From positions 2,294,001-2,358,000 of the forward strand of contig JAUTDP010000004.1 in NCBI GenBank assembly GCA_033439795.1: 64,000 nucleotides of DNA. The letters are read 5' to 3'. The notes under the pieces are model-generated. The model saw only the letters and a program-made list of their open reading frames with translations. It was not told where the DNA came from and made no database searches. Within the stretch, counting starts at the first letter, position 1. The number at the start of each line of letters is the position of its first letter. The position numbers and the translations under genes are program-made. The DNA comes from Sordaria brevicollis (Eukaryota > Ascomycota > Sordariomycetes > Sordariales > Sordariaceae). This document shows, piece after piece, positions 1 through 11,989 of the stretch.

Positions 1-1313
1 GACGGTACTGCTCTCCGGTAGGGCAGTGGGTGAAGGGGACGTGGTAGTAGGCAATGTCGTTGAAGAAGTGAATCTCCTCCTTCTTCAACATCAGACCGGC
101 GGCGATAGAGTGGACTGGGGCATCACCCCAGCGCTCATAGAAGAAACCACCGTCCTGATCGAGAGACTCAAAATAGTCGATGTAGGCCTTGGAGCGGAGC
201 CAGTTGAGGCTGCCAATCTCAAAGTTGGACCACTGTATAATTTGTTAGACTGAGCCCAGTGGATATTCTAAATCGTAGAGGATACTTACGAAGTGGCACT
301 TGTTGTAGGTCTTGCCGCCATCGTCACTGAGGAAAGCCATCGAGTTGCCCTCGGCAATATGCTCGGGGTGGTTCTTCATGAACTTGGTCACGCTGTCCCA
401 GAGAGTGGGGATGGTCTCGAAGTATTCGTAGAGACTGAGGACAAAGCTGTACTTCTTCTTGTTCTCGTGCATGAAGCGGAAAGGGTCGTAGTGAATGTCG
501 CAGTGGAACTCGACGCTGGGCTCGACACGCCAGTAGTAATCGTAGTTCATCATGAGGGGCTGGCGGAAGAAGAAGCCAGACTCGAAGCGGCACATGTGAC
601 GGTAGCTGACACTGTCACCGTAGATGATCTTGCGCTGCCTCATGTCCTCGCGAACCTTCTTAGCCTTCTCTTGGTCGATGTGAGGCGGGAAAGACCAGTG
701 CTCGGTCGGGATCTCGCCATAGTATGTCTTGCCGGAAACAAGGGAGGAGGTGACCTTCTTGAAGGTATCATCGAACGGCTTGTCGTTGAGGAAGACCCAG
801 TCGTAGTTGTAGCGGCGGTTGAAGCGGTCCTCGACCGAGCGGATCGACTTTGCAATTTCCCAAACATCGGCGTTGCGAGCCAAGGTGACAAAGGTAGCGT
901 TCATGCGGGGGCCGCCCTTGATGCCAGACAGGTCGTTCCAGCCCGGGTCGTTCGGGGTCATGGCCAATGGGTACTGGGCGGGATCGTAGTCGGCGCCATT
1001 GCTCTTGACGGGTGTCTGGTCATTGTGGGCGGTGTTTCCGGTCGTGCTCCCGCTGGTGCTTCCGGAATTGCTATCGGTGGTGGGAGGTTTCGAGTTCCCG
1101 GTGGATTGTTGGAATTTGCCAATGTTGTCCTTGATAGGGGTCACAACGGCCGCCGGACTAGAGATGAAGTAGAGAACGGCGATAACCTAACGTCATGGTC
1201 AGTGGGGCACCGGGAGGGAAAGCGAACAGACACCATCAAATGGCCAGGTCTTGTAGACATACAAAAAAGGCAAAGAGGATGTAGCGCACGTAACGTGCGC
1301 TGCCCGCCGCCAT
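1..1313 (-). CDS. Kre2/Mnt1/Ktr-family alpha-1,2-mannosyltransferase (GT15), 3' end cut by window edge
   Basis: Golgi type II membrane glycosyltransferase that adds alpha-1,2-mannose to O- and N-linked glycans, using GDP-mannose. Exons on the minus strand: 1313-1263, 1186-290 and 232 to beyond position 1; about 393 residues are visible. Exon 1 begins [17 protein letters not shown] and is followed by a GTATGT donor; joined to exon 2 ([10 protein letters not shown]) it makes one uncharged signal-anchor helix behind a short basic tail, which is why I chose this start. A Ser/Thr/Asn-rich stem (about residues 35-75) precedes the catalytic domain. GT15 hallmarks seen are the [12 protein letters not shown] motif (it carries the family's conserved Glu), [13 protein letters not shown], and NKCHF|WSNFEIG, which spans the second intron. 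That intron has a CTAAC branch site and an ACAG acceptor. The C-terminus lies outside the window. The family is certain; the exact KTR member is not assigned. Confidence 0.92.
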
Positions 1314-4115
1314 GGTTAAATAATATCGTCCAAACCGAACTATATGTGTTGGAGTTTGTTTTGTTGACGGTGTTTCGAAGTCCGACGGAGATTATTAGGT
1401 CGTGTCCAAGGGTGGGACAGAATTGGACCGTAATGGCTGAATGGGAGCCACGGAAGGAAGCGACCCGGATCCCTCGTCGGATGCTGCTGCACGACAAGTA
1501 CTAGTCAGGAACTCCCGAATCCCGGAGTATCGTCCGAGAATGGGAACTGCGGATGGCGTTTGGCCTCGTTGGTTGATGGAAGAAACAAATCAACCAGCAA
1601 AGAAGAAAACAGCCAGGCTGAAGAGAGGTTGAAGGAGGAGGAAAGTTCCCTTGCTTGCAAACAGGCCAGAGGAGCCAAGTGTTGTAAGCTGTAGCCTGTC
1701 AGGGTTTCAAATGCTTGAGCGCAGTTCTTCTGCCAGGAAAGCCAGCCCACTGCAGCTTCGTATTAAAAGAATGGACCTGGGATAAGATGCGGAGGTGTGC
1801 CAGGTAATTGGTAGAGGGGTGCCACGTCCGCGTATGCAAAGGGGGTACCCGGACCGTTGGATGCCCTGTGTTGGAAATACATAATGAAATATGAGGGTAA
1901 GATTTAGCAGTTTTCTAGATATGAGACCCCTGGATTGGTCTTTCCGATACTTTGAGACTGGGATATTGGAGGGATGGCTAGTCTGTTTCGCCCTTTTTTG
2001 CAACATGGATTTCGGAATGTTTTGAGGCATGAAGGCGGGTATAGACGTTGGGTCCCGGAATATTGAGTCTCCTTCCTGGGGGTCTCTATATTCAGATGCG
2101 GTACAACCTTCTTTTACAGGGAACCGTTTATACATACAACACCTTTAAAGATCCGCGAGCGTACCTGAACATCCAAAGGAAGCTATCGTTCCCCTTCCCG
2201 TTCCTAGCTGAGTGATGGTCGCATGCGGCGCATTCCCCTGAGCACCTCCATGTTCCGGCCAACACCAAATGGAAAGATTGGTCGCGGGGGTACGCGGCAG
2301 GGAAAGACATTAGGGTGCCCCACAGCTTCGTCGTCACCTGTATCCGCAAGTACCCCGTTAGTGCAGGCCGCGGCGGATCTCGCGTGGTCTTGTTAGTGAG
2401 GAACACATTTCCTGAGAGCTGAGAATCGTGACCATTTCCAGGGACTCTGCTCACGGCCACATTTCACATGTTGCATCCGTCAACGGAGGGGAGGGGTGGC
2501 CACCGCAGCTCATGAATATTTTTGAGCTTCTTGATCAATTTACCATCCTGAAGAGTGGCTTGGCTAGGTCATAGTCTTGACGATATGATCTACTGCCAGC
2601 CTGTTGACGTTGCTCCCTCGCGTAGTCTTTAGCATGGCCAAGTACTCTTGATGGCCATGATACATCCGTCGTGTACGAAGCAACAAGTACAAACACCAGG
2701 CCCTGATACATACAGCTCGATTGCAAACTGCGGCCTGTCAAATTTTAACATGCGTGCCTCCGTCGTCATCTGCTTATTGCGCCGGAATCCAAAGGCCAGA
2801 AACTCGTAAAGAAGCAACGTCTCTTGATAGCCCTCCGAAGTTCTCTATGCGGCTTCTCTTGATGAGCTCCAAGTTGCCTTGATTGTCAGACAGAAAGGTG
2901 GTGAACTCGGTTTGTTGAAATGCTCTGGTCGGCTTGGCACTAACAGTCGAGCATCAATTGCATTTCTTTTCTCACAAAAGTTAACTGTTTTGCTTATTGT
3001 AGTGGTAGCATTCTAACAATCAGCTACTATTCTCCCGTCGATATGTCTATCAGATAGACATTGTGGTTGAGGATTCTATGTATACCACGGCAGGCACTGA
3101 GCTCATGGTTGCCGCCCAATCGTGGCAATCACCCCGGTCGCTGCCTTCCGCCTGGAAGCCCGGTTGACAAGCAGTCACCACCGAGACCGCATCGGAGGGG
3201 AGGTGTCAAAGTGTCAAAGCGTCCGTCAGGCCTGCCGCCCGCCCACCTGTGCCGGCTCCATTGGTCGGGGATTGGCCCACAGCTCCCTGATGTCCATGTT
3301 GGAGTTGGCCTGCCTGACTTCATCCATCTCCGTCCGTCTCTTGTCGCCTTGTTGCGCTCGCTGCCATCAAAGCCACTATTCCAAGCAACCGCATCCCCCA
3401 CCTCCTTCACCGCGGCGCATCAGTTGCGCTTTCGGTCGCTGTATCACTGCTTTCTTGCTTCTTTTCTGTTTTCAGAGCGCTGAGTGTTTGTTGCCGCCCT
3501 GACAAGCTCTGCTCCGCTCCTTTTGCACGAGTCGCACCGCCGCCGTCGACACGTCTCCTTTCCCACCGAGTCGCGCATCGCAGCATCATGGTGCTTGACC
3601 GAACCGACCATACCAACATTGTTACATCTCATACCGTACGTTGTTCCTTATTTCCTTGGTGGTGGACTTGCAGCCTCGGGTTCTCGAGCATAGCATGGGA
3701 TGGAAGTTGGGCTGCCATCGGGGGATATTCCCAACCTCGATCTTGATGTCGTTGCCCCGCGCTTCAAGAGACCAGCTCACCACCCCCCAGCTGGAATCCA
3801 TACCCATCTGGGCCGCCCCTCTGCGTGGCCCAGGATGTTTTAACCCTAAACCTTCAAGCCTGCTTGTTTCCATTCACCCAACAACTTTGTGAACCTGCCG
3901 CGCGGCTGTTCCTTCTTATACTTCTCGTTCCACTCACCAGCTAGAGCACCTGTCCTCTCTTTCGTTGCCCCTCATTCTCCTCTTCGTCCTCGCCAATCAG
4001 CCAAGCTTGTCCCGCCTGGATTTGCGCCGCAACGATCCTTCGCTTAATGTGTACTGACCCGACAACAGTGATACCTTCATAGAAATTTCAAACAAACCCA
4101 ACAGACATCGCCAGC
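1314..4115. other. Intergenic region between GT15 gene and PAT1
   Basis: This region carries the upstream regions of two divergent genes. Open frames of 60-140 codons occur on both strands, but none shows a recognisable domain or a coherent splice pattern. From about 3400 to 4110 the plus strand is rich in C and T runs, as expected for a promoter and 5' leader of PAT1. A candidate leader intron (GTACGT donor near 3637, CAACAG acceptor near 4069) and an upstream ATG at 3589 are described under findings. No tRNA or 5S rRNA gene was seen. Confidence 0.5.
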
Positions 4116-6687
4116 ATGTCCTTCTTCAACTTCGACCAGTCTCGCCATAATACCGCCGCTCCCGGCTTCTCCCAGGCCCACGATCCTTTTGCTAGCTTGG
4201 CCAACCGGGAGGAGGACGCCGAAGAGATTGACTTCGAGGACACTTATGACGGCTTGGGCGACCAGCTGGAGGAGACCAACGACGCCTTCAACGATGATAC
4301 CTTTGGCGACGATGTCGGCGAGCCTGGTCCCGTCGGCAAGGACTTCGACTTCTTTGGCCAGACCGCCAAGGTCGCCAACGTCATTGAGGAGGAAAATGTT
4401 CGTTTCAACCGCCAACCACCAGCGGCCAAGGCCCCCCAGCCTGTCGCACAGCAACCGGCCTATACGTCCACCGCCGGACCCTCTTTTGCCCAACCCTCGT
4501 ATAACTATTTCGCGCAGGCCCCGGCTAGACCTGCCAGGACCGGCTATGAGAAATACCATGAGCAGCCCATCGAGGATCTCCAAGTTGACGCTGCTCTTTG
4601 GGGCGTCGCACCCAAGAAGCAACCGCCGCCGCCTGCTCAGCCTGCCGCTCCCAGTGCTCCGTCTGGGGGCCGTAAGATGCTGAGTCTCGAGGAGGTTGAG
4701 GCTCAGATGCGCGCCCAGGCTAAGGCGGCCACTCCATCTCCCGCTCCTCAGCATCAGCCCCATCAGATCCCACCCGAGCAGGCTTATTATTACCAGCAGC
4801 AAGCTCAGAACCAACCCCAGGCCCATTTCCAGGCCGGTGTTGTTGAGCCTCTGTACCATCAACCGCAAGGCCATCCCATGACGATCCTCCAGCGCCCTCA
4901 CTCGAAGCCTGCGACTCCTGCCCAGCCCCCTACTCAACCGCCCGCTATCCATCAGCACCAGCAACCCGTTCCTCCTCAACAGCCCACCCAGATTCTGCAG
5001 AACCCCAACCGCCTTTCGGGCGACGCAGCTAAGATCGGGCTGCCTATTCACCCTACACCTCCGACTGGTCCCCAGGCCGCCCACCAGGGTCACAGACAGC
5101 AAGGCTCCCTTCCGCGACAGCCTCCCATGATCCTTCATCCCGCCCAATTGGCTCAACTCTCGGAGGAGGAAAAGGCTGCGTATCTTGAACAGGAAGCCAA
5201 GCGCGCCAAACGCAACCACAAGATTTTCCAGATGTCTCGCGACAATGGTATCATGACGCCACAGGACAAGAACTTCATCACCCGGATCCAGCTCCAGCAG
5301 CTTGTTGCGGCTACTGGAAATCCCAACGAACACGGAACTGATGAGTCGCTCGCTGAGGACTTTTACTATCAAGTGCATAGTCAAATTCAGGCTGGTCAAC
5401 GCCAGCATCCTAGTCAGCCTCTGAACCAGTTCGCTCAGACCTATTTGTTCCAGACGGGGAGCCGCCAGGGAGGTATGCGCCGCCACAACAGGGGTCCTGA
5501 GAACCACATGCAGAGGATGGAGCAGCAGGTCCAGCGCGCTGTTGAGGCGGCCAAGAACAAGCCCAAGAACAAGCAGCTTGTTATCGAAGGTAGCTTGGGC
5601 AAGATTTCATTCAGCAATGCCAAGACGCCGAAGCCACTTCTCAACATCAAGCGCCACGACAGTGCCAACGACGTGAAGAAGGCAGCTCACTATGTGAACG
5701 GAAGGGACAAGAAGGGCGAGCTGAAGGCTCTCGAATTGGTTTACACTACACTCATGAAGATGGAAGACCATGACCGCAACATGCCTATGGCGCCTGCCGA
5801 GGATGACCAAGAAGCTCTCGCCAAGGTCTTCGCATGGACCAACGAGGGACAGGCCCTGAACGAGCAGCTCTGGAAGGCTCTGAGGGTGCAGGATCCCGAC
5901 CAGCCAGACCGCATCCACCCCTTCATGGCCCTCCTTTCTTACAACAAGGGCAAGAGGGCCATACCGCGCATTTTCCGTCACACAACCCACGAGCAGAGAC
6001 TTTCCATCTTGACTCGCGTTCTCTTGAGTCTCGACCACCTTGACGTTGTCCGAGAAGGTCAGGTTACAACTGATCAGATCCAGTTCAACGCCGCCATGCG
6101 TGAAAACATTGAGCTGTTCATGGCTGCTGTGGTCAACACGCTGTTCAGCTTCACGAATGAGCTCGGCCTCGATCTTGTCGGCGGTATCCTTGGTCTTGTG
6201 TGCACCCGTAACGTGGACGTCATTGCCAAGAGTAAAATCGGTGCTTCGATGCTTACCATGCTTCTGAGCCGCGCCGAGACTATCAAGCAAAAGCTCGTGG
6301 GCAATGAGCAGGAGTGGCATAACTGGTAAGCTTCCCATATCTCCCCATGGTTCCATGAAACATGACATGAACTGAGTCCTAACAATACTTCGTGACAGGG
6401 AAATGCATTACAACCATTTCTTCAACATCATTGAGCCCTCGCTTCCGTACATCTTCCCCGCCAGCATGAACACCAACGAGGACACCTACGTCTGGCAGCT
6501 TCTCGCGGCCATGGGTATTGGTGCCAGCCCCGACCAGCAGCAAAGACTTGTCATTGCTGTCAAGGACCGCGTCATGGAGACCGTCGCTCTCGGCAAGACG
6601 CTGCCTCCCGCACTCGCCATCGAACGCCTCGGCAGCGTCAACTTGTTCATGAGGTCGATCGGTCTTGATGTTGAGTTGCTCCAGTAA
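4116..6687 (+). CDS. PAT1: Pat1, mRNA decapping activator / P-body scaffold
   Basis: Pat1 links the Lsm1-7 ring, Dhh1 and the Dcp1/Dcp2 decapping enzyme on deadenylated mRNA in cytoplasmic P bodies and also represses translation. Exons 4116-6325 and 6399-6687 (832 residues). The 73-nt intron has a GTAAGC donor, a CCTAACA branch site and a GACAG acceptor; it splits the Trp codon in NWEMHYNHFF. The N-terminus starts MSFFNFDQ, as in yeast Pat1 (MSFFG...), followed by an acidic segment with DFEDTYDGLGDQLEETND. Residues about 100-350 are rich in Pro and Gln, typical of the disordered middle part. The C-terminal helical Pat domain starts around residue 480 and ends SIGLDVELLQ. The start is the first ATG of the long frame. 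Confidence 0.93.
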
Positions 6688-7584
6688 GCAACTTGGCCGT
6701 AAGACGCTTAACACATACACTACGAATCTGAAAGTCCGTTTGCAAAAAAAGACCATCTGGGCGGGTGGTTCCAAGCAACGGCTTCTCACTATCATCATTA
6801 CCGCAAGGGAAGAAAAGGTTGCGTTGATTGCGTCGCGTTTTGTCAGCGATTGTTGCAAATGCTCACCCATACATTATTTCTCTGGGATGGACGGAAGCAG
6901 CTAAGGTCTTTGACTACCTTAACGCAAACTATTTTGGCTAACTACCTACCTACAAGCGGGCAGCCTTCCTGGGCGGGGAGGCGTTTCTCATCTTTCCTTC
7001 CTACATCGCATTGCTCGGGATAAACAAAAAGAAGAAACTTGGCGGTTGGACTTTTTTTTATATAATTACTCGGCTTTGCTTGTATGGATGGAGGGGAAGA
7101 AACTCAGCTGTAGTTTAGGGAAACCAGAGAGAGTGAGAAAAACAGGAAGGGGTTGGGTTTTTGTGCACAACATCACTGCTAACCATATGACCGCTTTTTT
7201 TAAGGTCGGAGCAGGTGATTCAGAACGAAGGAGAGCGGCGTCTGTGTATGTGGAAAAAGAGAGGGTCGGTAGGAGATTGAGTTGTAGGGTATCGTATATT
7301 TCTTAAAAATTCAGAGCAAAGAATCTATCGGTTTAACCAAGGTGGTTTGTTTGGTAATAGTTGCTGATCTCTATAAAGGAGCCTCCCTTCCGCTTTACCA
7401 GTTGACCTTTATACTGGGCCTCCCGCTTCAGAGGTTCAACCTCTCTGCGTTTCATCTTCTTGCATTTCGTCTTCGCTTGCTGTCCCTTCGCCCTTCTCTT
7501 CCACCTGCCTCTAGGCGTTTACCGCCTTCAACTCGCGTTGCACGAGCTCTTTCTCTTCTCGCCAATCCTCGCAGAGCTTGACTT
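6688..7584. other. Intergenic region between convergent PAT1 and RPC37 genes
   Basis: Two convergent 3' ends share this space. It is A/G-rich with several AT-rich tracts (for example around 7055-7070 and 7295-7320) that could serve in 3'-end formation. Short open frames carry no recognisable product, and I see no RNA gene or repeat. Confidence 0.5.
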
Positions 7585-8926
7585 CTAGTCAAGCTGCATG
7601 GCATTCGACGAAGAAGAAGCAGCCGCCGTCGCCTTTCCCTTTCCCTTGCTGTTAGTGTGAGCAGGCTTTTTCGTGCCAAAGACTGAAGGCACCGAAACCG
7701 CATCCTCGCCGGGCTTCTTATCATCTGGCCCGAGTCCGTTGATAGACCTTAGGATTTGCTCCTCGCCCCAATCCGACTGCAGCCTGTTCACCTTGTCAAC
7801 CAGGTCCGGCGCTCCGCTGTCATCTACTGGTTCTGCCGCCGTTTCCTTTTCACCCTCAGCCTCTTCCTCACCATCCTCCTTCTTCTTCTCCTCCTTTGGC
7901 TTCGTCTCGTTGTCCTCTCCTTCGGGAGGAACGTTGTTGGCCGCCTCGCTCGACCGCAAAAGCATGCACTCGTTGTACGTATCCCACGCCTCGCCGTGCT
8001 CGTCGTGGTACCACTTGAGGTTGTGCCACGGTTCCGTCTGGACAGCTCTCAACCGGTCCGCCATGGTTTCGGCGGCTGCACCGCCGGAACCGCCAGAGTC
8101 GGAGGACTTGATGGACATGTGGATGGCGCGACCGGCCGCCTGCTTGTCGGCGGGACCGCCACCGCCGGCGGCGGCAGGGCCGAGGCGGGAAAGGCGTTCT
8201 TGCTCGGTGGCGGCGTCGAGGTAGGGCGCTACGGGACGAAGTTGGACGAGGGAGGTTACGGGGGTTAGGTGGAGGTTGTCTGTTGGGTTGGAAAATAAAG
8301 GGTTAGTAAATCCGAGGATTAGATGACAATGGGAAGGTGGACATAAACTCACTTCCTTGAAACACACCAACCATATGCTTCACATATTCCTCGCCCGCGC
8401 TCCGACTACCTGTCAACTTCTGATCGATGATGGCTTTTCCCTGCGCTACCGCCTCAGGCCAGCTCAGATTCTGAGCCTCATCATCGTCTCCTCCTCCGCT
8501 GTTACCACCCCTACGTCCACCACCAGCACCACCACCGGGACCACCGCGCCCTGAGCCACCACCTCCTCCTCCCTGGCCACCAATGTTAAAGCCGCCAGCT
8601 AGACCAAGACTGCCGCCCTTCTTGGACTCCATGCTCTTGGCTAGCGCCACACCCCACGCAATGCCCTTGTTCTTGTTGTAGCCATCGCCCGTCTCGAGAG
8701 GGATGTCGACCTCGTAGATGCCCGTTTCGGGCTTGACGCGGAAGCTGTTGATTCTTGGAGGTTTGATGGAGGACGGATCTTGAGCGGTCTTGGTGACGTA
8801 GCGGAGGACGACGAGCTTGCGGTCTTGCGGGAGGGGAGGCTTGATGAAGACGTTGTAGGTCGCGACGATGGGGTCGTCGTCGTCGGGGTTTGTTGTCGTC
8901 GTTGGTTTTGGGTGTTGGGATGCCAT
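7585..8926 (-). CDS. RPC37: RNA polymerase III subunit Rpc37 (RPC5 family)
   Basis: Peripheral subunit of nuclear RNA polymerase III that pairs with Rpc53 in a TFIIF-like subcomplex needed for termination and reinitiation. Exons on the minus strand 8926-8353 and 8279-7585 (422 residues). The donor is GTGAGT and the acceptor CAACAG, joining VGVFQG to NNLHLTPV. The family's N-terminal signature is clear: DPIVATYNVFIKP (residues 18-30), then a dimerisation beta-barrel segment. A glycine-rich insertion (about residues 104-147) interrupts the conserved part and is probably a disordered loop. Downstream, LVQLRPVAPYLDAATEQER and WHNLKWYHDEHGEAWDTY fit the Sin/RPC5 domain. The tail (from about 320) is acidic and Lys-rich and ends with a low-complexity Ala/Ser stretch. 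It is convergent with PAT1. Confidence 0.88.
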
Positions 8927-11900
8927 AGCGGCGATTATCTGAATTGTGACGGCTGTAGAAGAGTTGGGGATATGTTCCTGCCGTCTACTCGGCGAGGTGA
9001 GCGAAAGGTGAATTCTTTGAAGTGGTTGAAGCTACTTGGAGATCAGATCGGCAAAGAACTATTCGATGTTGGGATAATGTAATGTCCGTTCGTGATGGTA
9101 ATTGATTGGTCTCCGAGTTAGTCAATCGGTGCAATGATATTGGATAATGACAGTCTCGGTGTTCAATGTCTCATGAGAATGTACAAGTATGTAGAGATCT
9201 GAAGATAATTTGGCCAAGCACCTCTTTACACGGCTTCTTTGCCTGCCCCGCGATGGTTGCTGCTGCGGTTTGGGAAATTTTTGCTGATAATGGCCAGGAT
9301 CCCGGCAGGCAGGGCATCCACCCCCTGCTCCTTGCCCCACAACAGCTTCGCTGAGCGGGACCCGGCCCCGAGCACCGGGCGTTCGTCCCCAACCCACCTG
9401 GAGCGCCGTGGGCACGGTTCCTTCGCGGGCAGCCCCTGTGGCTTTGTGGGACCATCACTGGGACGCCCTGTGGACGGCGGGCTGATGCACCCCAGGATCG
9501 GGCTGGTACCTGCCCCTGGCGCCTTTCTAATTTCAGTCATGAGTGGCGCCTCAATCTCACTTTCCCTCATCCACCAAACTTTTGGATATCATGATGTATC
9601 GAGATGGAATGTGCCACTGGATCTTCCCAACCAGGAACCAGACCATCAATGTCCTCATCGTGATCCTCCATCACTGTCGTCCGTGCTTTTACCTTATCTT
9701 CCATGTCACTGTCTGAGTGTCTGGGGCTATCCTGAATCTTGAATTCATCCCCATGGTTCAGGAACGATCTCCAGTGACATCGACAGCGTTCTTATTCAGT
9801 TTCTTCAGATATTCCGAAGCCAGTTGTGGCCAGCCGTCACTTCGGTCAAGAACCACGCCATCGGAGACTTTGTTATGTACCGTTGCTGATACCCGAGAGA
9901 CCATCACCCTCACTCACCCTGTTGAGTTTATTCAGAGATCCCTCGTTATATCCGACAACATGCCGAACCAAGACTCCGATAGCGCAGTGGATTGACAGAA
10001 AGTCTAACTCCACCAGGCCGAGCAATAAATCAGTCTTCGAGAAGCACCCTCATTTCGAAGCTGTGGTTCTTCTCTTGGAGAATGACTCCGATGAGACACC
10101 CTCGCAACCAGCGGTGAACCCACGTCCCACGTCAAAGTCACCATGTTTTTCCTTCGCGGACTTGAGTGGTGTGGTGGGGGACGACCCAAGGAGACGGATT
10201 CGGTCCAGTCACCTCGCAGCTGGATATGTGATGGGACGCTCATCGACAGGCCTTGCCCCCTTTTTATTACCTTACTCCTTGTCATATTGGTTTGGTATCA
10301 AGGAAGACTTCTCTTGGAGTGTGCCCAAGTCGCCGCTCCTCATCAACTTGTTATCCCCGAACCACGGTAACCAACTTTTGAGGCTGACTCGGACCAAGAC
10401 TATAGGACTCTCCACTTAGATCAGAGAAAGGGTGAGCGAGATTCTCATCACGATGCAGAGCAACACTATTTTCAATGATTTTCTCTCAGGGCTGGCGGTG
10501 CGGCACCGGGTTGGTCCAAAGTTCCGCGGGGACCCCCTGTGCGCAACAATTCAACTCCCGTCATCCCAGCCACTGAGAACCCTTCGTTTCTACTGGATAC
10601 CTGGAAAGCCCAATGTTCTCCCCAGAGCAATTTCGTCTTCACATTGGCACATCAGGCCAGGGGGGCTGCTCTGACGCTCCCAAGAGGATTTCCAGCCTGT
10701 GTCGATCCTGGTACGGCCCTATACTAGCTCGGCTTCTTTAACCACAATCGTTCAACTCGCATACCGTCATCTACCTTCACTCCTCCGCGACACTGTGCCC
10801 TATCTTTTTGCCATGGCTTCGCGGAAATCACATGATGATCTCTTCTCCGTCTTGGTTGTCCGCTTCTTCATCTTATACTAGTCTTTGCCATGTCCACCTC
10901 GAGCAATTCCAAGCTGTAACCCCATCGTGCTCACCCCCTTCATTTGTTTCACCTTACCCAGAAACGACCAAGGACACCAGAAACGCGTGGGCTTGAAGAA
11001 GAAGCCTCAAAAGTCTGGAACAACTCTCCTCTCCAGCAATCACTGTAATCCAACGGCCCGGCACTTACGCCCAACCATCCCAGCTCCATAGGATCCATCG
11101 CGTACCATCTGGCTGGGACCGACTTCATTTCAGCAGGGCCCAATACGACCAAGTTGAGTTAGACGTCAGCTGCCAACGAGCACCTCGCCATCAGCCGCTT
11201 GGCCGAAGAAGGTTGCCAGGTGGAAATCCCCGAGTGAGACTAGGCCCAGGGGCTCTTCTTTTGCATTATCTCTCATAACGGGGAAAAAAGAAGAAAAGTA
11301 AGTCTCTTTCCTACCTTGAACAGAGACAACTGACTAGTGACTAAACATGATGTTTAGTTACCTGGCCTCAAATTATTGTTTATCGTCTAGTTCCAGGAGT
11401 CAAGCGGATTTTACGCGCGTTCGAAACCTCTAGTCATCCCAATACACAACCTGTGACGACATTCTCATGACGCAGTCACCTCTTTTTGTCGACTACCGGC
11501 GATCTTTGAAGAGAATCACGTCCTGCCAGGTTTCTTCTTGACTAAGGAGGAAAAAGCAATAATAATACCAATACCGGGCGGAAACCAATCCGATAAAAGC
11601 GACCAGCATTCAACATTGTCGCCTCGACTCGGCAAATAACATTCTTGCGAACGCCACCAACAGCCCGAGTCCCAGACTTACCTCTGCGATCTTTGTGAGC
11701 AGGTCAACAACCACATTGAGCGGACCAAATTCGGCTCCGTGCGTTCTCATCGGGAAAACTGCGAGCTAGCACGCCACTACGCCGACCCATCGCCTCGGCC
11801 GCATACGGACGTCGCCGCCGGGGTGAAGTCGACTTTCAGGGGCTGGGCAGCGTACCCGTGGATACAACTTTTGAGCCTAACGCCTCTACCGACCTTGAGA

Positions 11901-11989
11901 AGGGATCGTAGCAAGAGGTGTATATCCTCCGCTGTTGCCCACCGCCGTTATACACTCCCAATCCCCTTGATGCTTCCGTCGTTCCCGGT
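8927..11989. other. Three-kilobase stretch without a convincing gene
   Basis: GC content is ordinary, so this is not a RIP block. Open stretches exist on both strands, but all are short or broken. The best minus-strand example reads, between about 9590 and 9915, through two adjoining frames separated by a stop or shift near 9760; one contains an acidic stretch with EDHDEDIDGLVPGWEDP. Plus-strand frames at 9826-10419 and 10480-10727 are also open but match nothing I recognise. Near 11670-11830 a plus-strand frame contains CDLCEQ. These could be decayed coding fragments or chance. The last 250 bases are probably the leader of the downstream membrane-protein gene. Confidence 0.4.

Noticed and set aside
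293..1504. 403-codon plus-strand open frame
   Set aside because: It is antisense to the GT15 mannosyltransferase; its Val/Leu-rich translation is what GC-biased third positions of the true gene produce.
4077..5507. 476-codon minus-strand open frame
   Set aside because: It is antisense to the Pat1 coding sequence, low-complexity Leu/Arg/Gly, with no domain.
11400..11440. tRNA B-box-like GTTCGAAACC
   Set aside because: No matching A box or cloverleaf pairing at the right distance upstream.
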